Origin: Gammaproteobacteria bacterium
GTDB taxonomy: Bacteria; Pseudomonadota; Gammaproteobacteria; Ga0077536
Reading direction: 5' to 3'
Assembly: GCA_024234975.1 (NCBI GenBank)
Contig: JACKNH010000013.1
Span: forward strand, 37,173-101,172
Length of the DNA: 64,000 nucleotides
Part shown: one piece after another, positions 51,592 through 59,940 of the stretch
Position numbering within the stretch: position 1 is the first letter of the stretch
Layout: every line of letters starts with the position of its first letter
Position numbers and translations under genes: made by a program
Notes under the pieces: generated by a model
Database searches by the model: none
What the model was told of the DNA's origin: nothing
Seen by the model: the letters and a program-made list of their open reading frames with translations, nothing else

Positions 51592-52809
51592 TCAGAAATT
51601 CAGCGTATTCAATTGCAATATGGGCAGCATGATCGCCAGCACGATCGCACCGACAACACCGCCCATCACGACGATGATGATCGGTTCCAACAGAACCAGA
51701 GCGTTGTTGATCAGGCGTTGGGTATCGGCGCGCAGATATTCGGCCGACTTGCGCAACATGGATTCCATGTCGCCGGACCGTTCACCCATCGCCGCCATGT
51801 AGCCGACCAGGGGTGGAAATGCCCCGGAGCCACGCAACGCCGCCGACAGGCTCAGCCCACCGCGAACACCGCTTGCGACCTGGGCAAGGGCATTGCGTAG
51901 TACGCCGTTGGCAACGGTATGTCTGGCCGCGGCCAAACCATCCAACAACGGCGCGCCACTGCCCAGCAGCGTGGCCACGGTTTGCGCGAGTCCAGCGGCG
52001 GTACTGTCGCGCAGAATCCGCCCGACCACTGGCAATCGCATCAGAAGTTCATCGCGTCGGGCGCGGAACGCCGGGTAACGCAGTCCATAGCCGAACCCGA
52101 GAATGCAAGCCGCCAGTCCGATCAGTGCCGGCAGACCACCCACACGCGCAGTGTCGGAAATCATGATCAAGCCACGGGTCAGCGCCGGCAGCGTCCTGCC
52201 CAGCGAATCAAACTGCGTAACAACTTTTGGCACGACGAAAATCATCAGGACTGCAATGACGGCCAACGAGGTAATCAAGAGGAATGCCGGATAGATGAGT
52301 GCCGAACGCAGCTTTTCACGCACCTGGCTGTCGGCTTCGAGGTAGTCCGCGAGCTTGCCCAGTACCTCACCGAGATTGCCGGACTTCTCGCCTGCCGCCA
52401 CAACCGCACGGTAGAAGGCATCGAAGGAACGTTCGAACCGGCCGAGCCCTGTCGCCAACGCTGCGCCCGCCAGCACATCGCCGCGAACCCCCAGCAGCAC
52501 GTTACGCACCGCCGTATCGTCAGTCTGCATGGATAGGGTTTGCAAGGATTCGGCGACCGGTGCGCCGGCCTGCAGCAGCGTCGCCAATTGACGTGTCATC
52601 ACAACAAGCGAGTTGCGCCGGATAACGCGTTGCCTACGCGTGCCCGTCGCCGTGGCTTCAGCCGCCGGTCGATCCGACTGCGCCAGTTCCAGCGGGACCA
52701 GCTGCCGCCGCCGCAATTCCTGACGTGCGCCGCGCGTGCTGTCCGCTGACACGACACCTGTGCATCGTTTGCCGGAAGCGTCGAGTGCAAGGTACTCAAA
52801 GGCCGCCAT
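51592..52809 (-). CDS. gspF: Type II secretion inner-membrane platform protein GspF
   Basis: This polytopic platform protein (405 aa) has two repeated cytoplasmic GspF domains separated by transmembrane segments. The start MAAFEYLALDASGKR and the loop GEKSGNLGEVLGKLADYLE are family signatures, with a second copy as GERSGDMESMLRKSAEYL. It overlaps gspE by 14 nt. Confidence 0.96.
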   Translation of the reverse strand: MAAFEYLALDASGKRCTGVVSADSTRGARQELRRRQLVPLELAQSDRPAAEATATGTRRQRVIRRNSLVVMTRQLATLLQAGAPVAESLQTLSMQTDDTAVRNVLLGVRGDVLAGAALATGLGRFERSFDAFYRAVVAAGEKSGNLGEVLGKLADYLEADSQVREKLRSALIYPAFLLITSLAVIAVLMIFVVPKVVTQFDSLGRTLPALTRGLIMISDTARVGGLPALIGLAACILGFGYGLRYPAFRARRDELLMRLPVVGRILRDSTAAGLAQTVATLLGSGAPLLDGLAAARHTVANGVLRNALAQVASGVRGGLSLSAALRGSGAFPPLVGYMAAMGERSGDMESMLRKSAEYLRADTQRLINNALVLLEPIIIVVMGGVVGAIVLAIMLPILQLNTLNF

Positions 52810-54322
52810 CGGCGTCCTCCTCTCGACGGCACACTCTCAAAATCTCTTCGAGACTGGTCAATCCATCGGCGGCCGCCTGGTAGCCGGCCGCCGTCAGTGT
52901 GGGGGCCTGGCGGAAAGCGTGCGCAGCCATGGTCTGTTCATCGGCGCCGGCATTGATCATCCGACGCAGGGTGTCATCGATTTCGACAGATTCGTAGATC
53001 GCCAATCGCCCCTTGTAGCCCGTATGTTTACAGTTGGGGCATCCGACCGGACGCAACATCGTTGCCGTTTGAATCGTCGACGGTAATGAAGCGAATAGAG
53101 GGTCATCGCTGGAACGAGGTTCGGCGCACGCCATACACAGGCGCCGTACCAGACGCTGCGCAAGAATCATCCGTACCGTGGATGCGAGCAGAAACGACTC
53201 GATACCCATGTCGCGCAGCCGTGTGAGCGCAGCAATGGCATCGTTGGTATGCACCGTCGACAGCACGAGATGCCCGGTCAGACTGGCCTGCACCGCGATC
53301 TGCGCGGTCTCAACATCGCGAATCTCGCCAACGAGTACGACGTCCGGGTCCTGACGCAGGATGGCGCGCAGTCCCGCCGCGAATGACAGGCCGGCGCGCG
53401 GGTTGACCTGGGTCTGACCGATGCCATCGATGCCGTACTCGATCGGATCCTCGATGGTCAGAATGTTCCGTGTCTTGTCGTTCAGCAGTGTCAGTCCGGC
53501 ATACAACGTGGTGGTTTTGCCCGAACCGGTCGGCCCGGTCACCAGCACAATGCCGTTGGGCTGACGTAGCGAACGTTCGAAACGCGACGCCAACACCTGC
53601 GGCATGCCCAGCGCGGTGACGCCGAGTACGCCCTGCTCCTTGCTCAGCAAGCGCAGCACCACGCGCTCGCCATGCCGTGCAGGCAAGCTGGACATACGAA
53701 CATCGACGATACGGCCGCCGATACTGACACTGAGCCGGCCATCCTGCGGCAACCGCTTCTCGGCGATATCCAGTCGCGCCATCACTTTCAGGCGCGACAC
53801 AACCAGTGGTGCGCACTGCGCAGGCAACTGGGTGACTTCCTGCAGCACGCCATCGATGCGCAGGCGTACGCTCAACATGTTTTCGTACGGCTCGATGTGG
53901 ATGTCGGACGCCTGCTGGCGAAGCGCCTGCGCAATCATGCCGTTGATCAGGCGGATGATTGGCGCCTCGTCGTCGCTGTCCAGCAGGTCCACGGTCCGGG
54001 CGAGACCATCCACCATGTCGTCCAGGGAATCGGTCTGCTCGAGCGAATTACCGAGCGCGGCCGGGGCGAGCGTATCGCCCGCATAGGTCTCGGCGAGCAG
54101 CTTTTCAAACGCGTCGGCGGAAACATCCCCGATTGCGATCCGACGACCCAACGCGCGCCGGACTTCGACCAGGCGCATCACCTCGGCCTGAGGATGCAAG
54201 GCGAGCGTGGCCGTCTTGCCATCATCGTCGCGCACCAACATTCCATACTGGCGCGCAAACGGATAGGCCAGCGCGCGAAGACGGGCGGCCTCGGGTGCCG
54301 CGCTGTCCGCCTCGCTACTCAC
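52796..54322 (-). CDS. gspE: Type II secretion ATPase GspE
   Basis: This cytoplasmic hexameric ATPase (508 aa) drives pseudopilus assembly. It has Walker A GPTGSGKTTTLYAG, the Asp box, Walker B with the adjacent LVGEIRDVETA, the His box, and a tetracysteine zinc site (CMACAEP...CPNCKHTGYKGR). The GTG start overlaps the gspD stop as GTGA. Confidence 0.96.
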   Translation of the reverse strand: MSSEADSAAPEAARLRALAYPFARQYGMLVRDDDGKTATLALHPQAEVMRLVEVRRALGRRIAIGDVSADAFEKLLAETYAGDTLAPAALGNSLEQTDSLDDMVDGLARTVDLLDSDDEAPIIRLINGMIAQALRQQASDIHIEPYENMLSVRLRIDGVLQEVTQLPAQCAPLVVSRLKVMARLDIAEKRLPQDGRLSVSIGGRIVDVRMSSLPARHGERVVLRLLSKEQGVLGVTALGMPQVLASRFERSLRQPNGIVLVTGPTGSGKTTTLYAGLTLLNDKTRNILTIEDPIEYGIDGIGQTQVNPRAGLSFAAGLRAILRQDPDVVLVGEIRDVETAQIAVQASLTGHLVLSTVHTNDAIAALTRLRDMGIESFLLASTVRMILAQRLVRRLCMACAEPRSSDDPLFASLPSTIQTATMLRPVGCPNCKHTGYKGRLAIYESVEIDDTLRRMINAGADEQTMAAHAFRQAPTLTAAGYQAAADGLTSLEEILRVCRREEDADGGL

Positions 54323-56280
54323 GGCGCTTCGCCAACCGGTGGTGACATGACATTGCCGATGAAGCCGTCCAGACGGTCGCCTTCACCCCGATTGCGCTGC
54401 TCCGCCGTAATGTAGTCGTACTTATGCTGGGTCACGCGACGCAAATCATTCACATCACGCACGATGGTCGGTCGCAGAAACACCATCAGGTTGGTGCGTG
54501 AACGCGATTTGCCATCGGTACGGAACAACTTGCCCAGTCCGGGGATGTCCCCCAATACGGGAACCTTGTCGGCGGTCTGTTGCGTGCTGTCCTCGATCAG
54601 GCCACCGAGCACAATGATCTCACCATCGTCGGCCAGCACCGTGGTCTCGATTTCACGCTTGCTGGTGATGAGGTCAGTGGAATTCTCCAGGATGGGGCCG
54701 ACGATGCCCGACACTTCCTGGCGAATATACAGCTTGATCGATTCGCCCTCGTTAATCTGTGGTCGGACATCCAGCGCAATACCGACATCCTGCCGGTTGA
54801 CGGTACGGAATGGATTTTCGTTGCTGGCGCCGAGGGTTTCGCCCACCGTGATCGGTATTTCCTGGCCCACAATGATCTTGGCCGTTGCGTTATCCAGTGT
54901 CATCACCGACGGCGTGGACAACACATTGGAGTTCTGGTCCTGGTCCAGGGCATTGAGGATGAAGCCGAACAACATGTTGTCGCTGGTGACGCCGGCAAAG
55001 CCGGCGGCGAGACCGTTCAGGCCCAGTAACGAATTCACCGCCACGGTCCGTGCCAGATTGACCTGATCGGAGTCTTCACCGAATTCGCGATTCAGTCTCG
55101 CTGCGCCCGTAAGCGCGAGAATGTTGGGCGCATTACGCGAATAGCTGTTCGCCATGAACGGAATGTTGTGCTTACCACCGCCCAGCACGTATTGCATGCC
55201 GAGCTCGCGTGCAGCGGTGTCGGACATCTCGACGATGATGGCTTCGATCAAGACCTGCGGCCGCCGGATATCCAGCTGCGCAATCACCCGTTCCAGTACC
55301 TGCTGCATCTCACGATCGGCACTGATGATGAGACCGTTGGTTTCGCTGTGGACGCCAATCGAGACGCGGCCGCGGCCCGGGGTCGACGTCGTGCCACCGC
55401 CCGGCGCCTGTTGGTCGACCAGCTGATTTGCGACCTGCTGCAACACCGGCGCGAGGACCTCGGCATCCGAGTGGTTCAGGTACACAACCCGGATATCCCC
55501 CTGGTTGGCATTGGCTGCATCCAGTTGGCGGATGATCGGCAGGTAGCGATCGAGCACGGCCCTGTCACCGCGAATCAACAGGGCATTATTGCCGGGCACC
55601 GGAATCACGCTGAATGCCGCCACCGTCCCCTGCTCCTGCCCGGGGCGGGCCACCAGTGCTTCCAGCGTGCGGGCCATTTCCTCGGCTGAAGTGTTCTTCA
55701 AAGAAATCGTTTCGACACTGGTGGTGTCACGATCCAGTCTTGCAATCAGCTCACGGATACGGGCGATGTTCTCCCGCGTATCCACTACGATGACCTGATT
55801 GCTGCCGCGGTTACCTATCAACTCCCCACTGGCGCTGACCAGCGGCGCCAGCATGCGCTGCACGGTCTGGTAATCAACGTAATGAATCGTGATGACTTCC
55901 GTGCGGAAGGCATCGTCGTTGCCACCGCTGACGGCCGCTGCGGACTTGATGCTGTCCTTGGAGACAATCTTGTAGGCGCCGTTGGCCATCGCGACGGCGG
56001 TATATCCATTCACATCCAGCGTCGCCTGCAGGATGGGAAAGATATCAGCCACCGCCACCGGCTCATCCGACACAATCGTGACCTTGCCGCGTACTCCGGG
56101 ATCGAGTACGAATGTGCGACCAGTAAACAACGCAATGTCTTCCAGCACGGCGCCGAGGTCCGCGTCACGATAATTCAGCACCTGCTGCTCGCCACCCGTG
56201 CCTTGCGCCATTGCAACGCTGGCCAGCAACGTGCAACAAAACGTTAACAGACGTGTAGCGTGAATGTAATTTTTTGCCAT
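54319..56280 (-). CDS. gspD: Type II secretion outer-membrane secretin GspD
   Basis: This outer-membrane secretin (653 aa) has a signal peptide ending SVAMA-QG. N0-N3 domains follow (VLNYRDADLGAVLEDIA opens N0), then the secretin core with VPVLGDIPGLGKLFR near the C-terminus. The ATG at 56280 is preferred over an in-frame TTG at 56295. No separate GspS pilotin gene was recognised; the frameshifted lipoprotein after gspN is not an obvious GspS homologue. Confidence 0.96.
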   Translation of the reverse strand: MAKNYIHATRLLTFCCTLLASVAMAQGTGGEQQVLNYRDADLGAVLEDIALFTGRTFVLDPGVRGKVTIVSDEPVAVADIFPILQATLDVNGYTAVAMANGAYKIVSKDSIKSAAAVSGGNDDAFRTEVITIHYVDYQTVQRMLAPLVSASGELIGNRGSNQVIVVDTRENIARIRELIARLDRDTTSVETISLKNTSAEEMARTLEALVARPGQEQGTVAAFSVIPVPGNNALLIRGDRAVLDRYLPIIRQLDAANANQGDIRVVYLNHSDAEVLAPVLQQVANQLVDQQAPGGGTTSTPGRGRVSIGVHSETNGLIISADREMQQVLERVIAQLDIRRPQVLIEAIIVEMSDTAARELGMQYVLGGGKHNIPFMANSYSRNAPNILALTGAARLNREFGEDSDQVNLARTVAVNSLLGLNGLAAGFAGVTSDNMLFGFILNALDQDQNSNVLSTPSVMTLDNATAKIIVGQEIPITVGETLGASNENPFRTVNRQDVGIALDVRPQINEGESIKLYIRQEVSGIVGPILENSTDLITSKREIETTVLADDGEIIVLGGLIEDSTQQTADKVPVLGDIPGLGKLFRTDGKSRSRTNLMVFLRPTIVRDVNDLRRVTQHKYDYITAEQRNRGEGDRLDGFIGNVMSPPVGEAP

Positions 56281-56299
56281 CAGTATCGTTTTCAATGGT

Positions 56300-57163
56300 T
56301 CAGTCTTCGAATATCAGATTCAGCCGCATCACCTGCGAATCCCGCTCGACATCCACGCTGGCGTGTGCAGCAATGCGCGCCTTGCGCAACAGCGCCGGCA
56401 ACTGTGTCAATGCGGCGATGCGTTCGCCATCGATCGCCAGCAGTACATCGCCATCCAGCAAGCCGGTGCCGGCGAGCCGGGTCGCATCTCCAACCGACAG
56501 ATAGAATCCATCGACTGCGCCGCCCCGCTCCCTTGGTTCAAGCCGTACCGAGGTGAACAGCTTTTGCGGCGAGATCGTCAACTTCGCTGCAGCGTCGCTT
56601 GCGGCAGGTGGGTCGTGTCCGGCATGAGTTGCCACCGGCGCCGCTGGCTGCTGGCGAAGATTGCTGTTTCCACTCAGCAACAGCGATTCCTGGCGTCCAT
56701 CGTGATCGAGTACAACCTGGTAGGCATCGATCGCAATGATTCGCACGCCCTCGATCACGTCGTCGCCCAGCCCGACCGCTCTCTGCAAGCCGTTGCCGAG
56801 TTTGACGATGGCGCTGGGCGCCGGTCCGCCGGCACGCACTCCCATTAACTGCAGATCCAGACTGGTCGTCGGCGTGGCCGCTGCGATCACGGTTGTCGGG
56901 ATGGATTCACGGGCTGTCGCCGGCGCAGTGAAAGGATTGAGTTGCGTCAGAACGGCGAGGTCTACCTCGAGCGTATCGCTTTCCGGAATTCCGCTGCTCA
57001 CGATCACCGGCCCCATCTTCGGCGTGGGCGCAGGTACCAGCAACCAGAGGCTGCTACCCACGCCCCAGCCGATGGCAAGGCTGAAACCCACTTCCAACGT
57101 CGTCCGCAACACGGGCAACGTTTGAATGAAATTCCTGCGCCATCGCACCGACCGTTGCCGCAT
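56300..57163 (-). CDS. gspC: Type II secretion protein GspC
   Basis: GspC connects the inner-membrane platform to the secretin and helps select substrates. The 287-residue protein has a short cytoplasmic N-terminus, one transmembrane helix (VGFSLAIGWGVGSSLWLLV), an HR domain around LQLMGVRAGG, and a C-terminal PDZ-like domain (VGDATRLAGTGLLDGDVLLAIDGERI). Its ATG is only 14 nt after the stop of the TonB-dependent receptor gene, so the whole gsp set is probably transcribed with that receptor. Confidence 0.93.
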   Translation of the reverse strand: MRQRSVRWRRNFIQTLPVLRTTLEVGFSLAIGWGVGSSLWLLVPAPTPKMGPVIVSSGIPESDTLEVDLAVLTQLNPFTAPATARESIPTTVIAAATPTTSLDLQLMGVRAGGPAPSAIVKLGNGLQRAVGLGDDVIEGVRIIAIDAYQVVLDHDGRQESLLLSGNSNLRQQPAAPVATHAGHDPPAASDAAAKLTISPQKLFTSVRLEPRERGGAVDGFYLSVGDATRLAGTGLLDGDVLLAIDGERIAALTQLPALLRKARIAAHASVDVERDSQVMRLNLIFED

Positions 57164-57177
57164 ATCCTGAACCCGGA

Positions 57178-59856
57178 TTACTTCCTGACCGTCAAACCCA
57201 GCGAGAAGCTGCGGCCGATTGAGAAACGTTCGAAGGTGACGCCGCCCTGCCGCAGATAGGTGTTGTCGTTGAGCAGGTTGGTGGCTTCAAACTTGACGGT
57301 CATGGGCCAGCCGTGGAAATCGAAACCACGCTGATAGACAAAGTCCAGCAGCACCGGCGGTTCCTCAAACACATCAGGCTGGTTGTTCACACCGACTTCG
57401 GCAATGCGTTCGTCGGCGAAGTTGAACAGCAGCGCGAGCTTTTCGTCGTTTTCCAGGTTCTCATAGCCGACCTGGGCATTGATCATCCATTGCGACTGAT
57501 TCTGCAGCCGGCGTTCGGCATTCGTCGGTGTCGTTGCGCCCTGGGCCTGCTGGCTGGAAAAGTCCAATGTGACCTTGGAATCGACATAGGCGACATTGAA
57601 TTTCACGAATACGTCGCGCGTCTGGAAGAACGGCGCTTCGAACCACTCGTTGAACGGCAGATAGGTCTCGGCTTCGGCTTCCAGGCCTTTGACCTTGGCG
57701 TTATCGCCATTGATGAAAGAGAAGAAGGTCTGATTGCCGAAAATCTGGATCGTGCGTTCGATCGGATTTTTGATTTCCTTGTAGAACGCACCCAGGCTGA
57801 AGGTCTGGTTGCGGCTGTAATACCACTCCCAGCGAACGTCATAATTATCGAGTTCGGTAATCGTCAATGCCGGGTTGCCGCGGATGATGTCATCACGATC
57901 CGGATCAACGAACGCCGCCAGCGAGAACTCTCGCAGGTCCGGCCGGGTCAAGGTCTGGCTGAAGCCACCGCGCAGCTGCATGTTGTCGGTGAATTCCCAG
58001 GTCAACGTTGCCGCCGGCAGCAGGAATTCCGCATTCAAGGTCGGCGACAAGGGCGTGCCGCCTTGCAACACCTGGCCGGTCAACGGGTTGACCAGGCCAT
58101 CCAGTCGAGACGGCACCACGGTCGCGGTCAGCTGTCTGGAGTCTTCGTAACGCATGCCGGCGGAAAACCGCAACTCATCGGTCAACTGGATTTCGCCGGA
58201 CAGGTACGCGCCATACACCCGCATGGAGGAACTGAAGTCATCCGATGCTTCCGTCAGCGTATCCAGGGTGATCATCCCGGGGCCCAGATTGACCGGATGG
58301 AACAGCAGTTCCGGCAGCGTCGTGCGGTCATAACCCGCCGCGGGAATATTGAAGCGGAAGCGCGCGTAGCTCGATTCTCGCGACTGATCGAGGTAGGCGC
58401 CGCCGAACTTAACCGTCACATCGTGATCGGCAAACATCATCGGCAAGACGAAGTCGACGCCGAGATCGTAGTTATCGTCGGTCAATTCGCCCTGACCGGT
58501 CTGGTTGCCGTCAAACGTCAGCAGTTCAAACTTCTCAAGGTTCTGCCGCCATTTGAATTCCAGCGAACGACGCAGCAAGACATCACGCTGCACGTTGGAA
58601 TACGCCGCGCGCCAACGGAATTCCACCGGCGCGGTGAACACGGCAGACTCGGAATCAATGAAATGCTCGCCCGACAACTGGGTGAAGACCGTCTGCCGCT
58701 CGATCCACTCCGAGCGCGTCCGATTGACCAGGTCGTAGTTCAAATCGATACCTTGCTGGATGATCGATTCACGCGTCGTCTGCCGCAGCAACATGTTGGT
58801 CAGCTTGATCGTGTTGTTGTCATCCAGTTCCAGGCCCAGGGACAGAAACCCGTTGAGACCAACTTCCCACTCTGTCCGGCGCACGCCGCAGTCATCGATG
58901 ATCTCCTGCGGGAGTGTGAACCCGGAAAGATCGCTGTCGGCACAGAATTCCTTGTTGAAGAACTGGCCCTGGACCGATGACACCTGGTTCGGCCCGATGA
59001 TGCCCGGCCGGTTGCGCTCGCCGTTGGAGGTCTGGAAATCGACGCCGTAGTCCAACGCCAACAGCACGCCAAGACTGCGGTCGCCCTGCAGCAGGAAGTT
59101 GTCGCCATAGGCAAACTTCAGGCTGTAACCCGGCGCGGTATTCGGTTCGCGCTCGATCGAGTGGGCATTGGGTACAGACTTGATCGCTTCGGTGGCATCA
59201 GCAATCGACAGGTTCTGGAACGTAGGGTCGTCGGTCAGCACCGAAGGCAGCTTGCGCGTACCATCATCGATGCCGAGCAGGTCCAGATCACCATTGACGA
59301 AGCCGAGGCCATCCTTGCCGGTGGTCTCGGTGTTGATTTCGCCCGACACGCTGAACTCGAAAAACCGTTCCAGCGGAATCGCGCGGGTCCGTAATTCGAT
59401 TACGCCACCGCCGAAGTTGGCGGGGAACTGCGGAGAGTAGGTCTTCTGGACCAGTGCGCTTTCCAGGATCTGCGTCGGCAGGATATCCAGCGGCACCGCG
59501 CGGGTGAGCGGTTCCGGGCTGGGCAGATTGGTGCCGTCCATCAGCGCGGTCGAATAGCGCTGACCGAGGCCGCGGACATAGACGAACCGTCCGCCGACCA
59601 GCGTCAGGCCGGGCAGACGCTTCAGAACGCCGGCGACATCCGATTCCGGCACGATTGAAAAATCCTCGGCATCGAGCAGGCTGGAAATTTCCGACGTCGA
59701 ACGCTTTTCGTCCGGAATGAACTTGCTGACAACGACAAATTCCTCCACCGAACTGTCAGCACTCTCCTGCGCGCGCACCGGCGATGCAGCGAGTCCGGCC
59801 ATCAATGCCGCTACGCTGAACTGCGTCAATATCAGCGGGTAACGACTGTTATTCAT
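57178..59856 (-). CDS. TonB-dependent outer-membrane receptor
   Basis: This TonB-dependent transporter (892 aa) has a signal peptide ending SPVRA-QE, a possible TonB box (EEFVVVS), a plug domain (LKRLPGLTLVGGRFVYVRGL; TNLPSPEPL; NFGGGVIEL) and a long beta-barrel ending FSLGLTVRK. GAGGAA lies 6 nt before the ATG. It is the last gene before gspC, with a 14-nt gap, and follows the tandem-repeat lipoprotein after an 84-nt spacer with a strong hairpin. Its ligand is unknown; it may import something bound or released by the lipoprotein or by the T2SS substrates. Confidence 0.95.
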   Translation of the reverse strand: MNNSRYPLILTQFSVAALMAGLAASPVRAQESADSSVEEFVVVSKFIPDEKRSTSEISSLLDAEDFSIVPESDVAGVLKRLPGLTLVGGRFVYVRGLGQRYSTALMDGTNLPSPEPLTRAVPLDILPTQILESALVQKTYSPQFPANFGGGVIELRTRAIPLERFFEFSVSGEINTETTGKDGLGFVNGDLDLLGIDDGTRKLPSVLTDDPTFQNLSIADATEAIKSVPNAHSIEREPNTAPGYSLKFAYGDNFLLQGDRSLGVLLALDYGVDFQTSNGERNRPGIIGPNQVSSVQGQFFNKEFCADSDLSGFTLPQEIIDDCGVRRTEWEVGLNGFLSLGLELDDNNTIKLTNMLLRQTTRESIIQQGIDLNYDLVNRTRSEWIERQTVFTQLSGEHFIDSESAVFTAPVEFRWRAAYSNVQRDVLLRRSLEFKWRQNLEKFELLTFDGNQTGQGELTDDNYDLGVDFVLPMMFADHDVTVKFGGAYLDQSRESSYARFRFNIPAAGYDRTTLPELLFHPVNLGPGMITLDTLTEASDDFSSSMRVYGAYLSGEIQLTDELRFSAGMRYEDSRQLTATVVPSRLDGLVNPLTGQVLQGGTPLSPTLNAEFLLPAATLTWEFTDNMQLRGGFSQTLTRPDLREFSLAAFVDPDRDDIIRGNPALTITELDNYDVRWEWYYSRNQTFSLGAFYKEIKNPIERTIQIFGNQTFFSFINGDNAKVKGLEAEAETYLPFNEWFEAPFFQTRDVFVKFNVAYVDSKVTLDFSSQQAQGATTPTNAERRLQNQSQWMINAQVGYENLENDEKLALLFNFADERIAEVGVNNQPDVFEEPPVLLDFVYQRGFDFHGWPMTVKFEATNLLNDNTYLRQGGVTFERFSIGRSFSLGLTVRK

Positions 59857-59886
59857 GTTGATTCCTCGTTCCAGGATTGATTTGGC

Positions 59887-59913
59887 GGGCGGGGCACCTC
59901 AAGTGCCCCGCCC
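59887..59913 (-). terminator. 11-bp GC hairpin between the repeat lipoprotein and the TonB receptor
   Basis: A perfect 11-bp stem (GGGCGGGGCAC with GTGCCCCGCCC) and a 5-nt loop lie 27 nt after the lipoprotein stop and 30 nt before the receptor start. No U-tract follows on the minus strand. It probably acts as an attenuator or a 3' stabiliser, which would let the first gene be expressed well above the receptor and gsp genes. Confidence 0.65.
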
Positions 59914-59940
59914 CACCACTGCAAGTACTGCTGCGATGGC

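Noticed and set aside
57313..58980. 555-codon open frame antisense to the TonB-dependent receptor
   Set aside because: The opposite strand has unmistakable receptor plug and barrel motifs; this frame has the typical composition of a GC-rich shadow.
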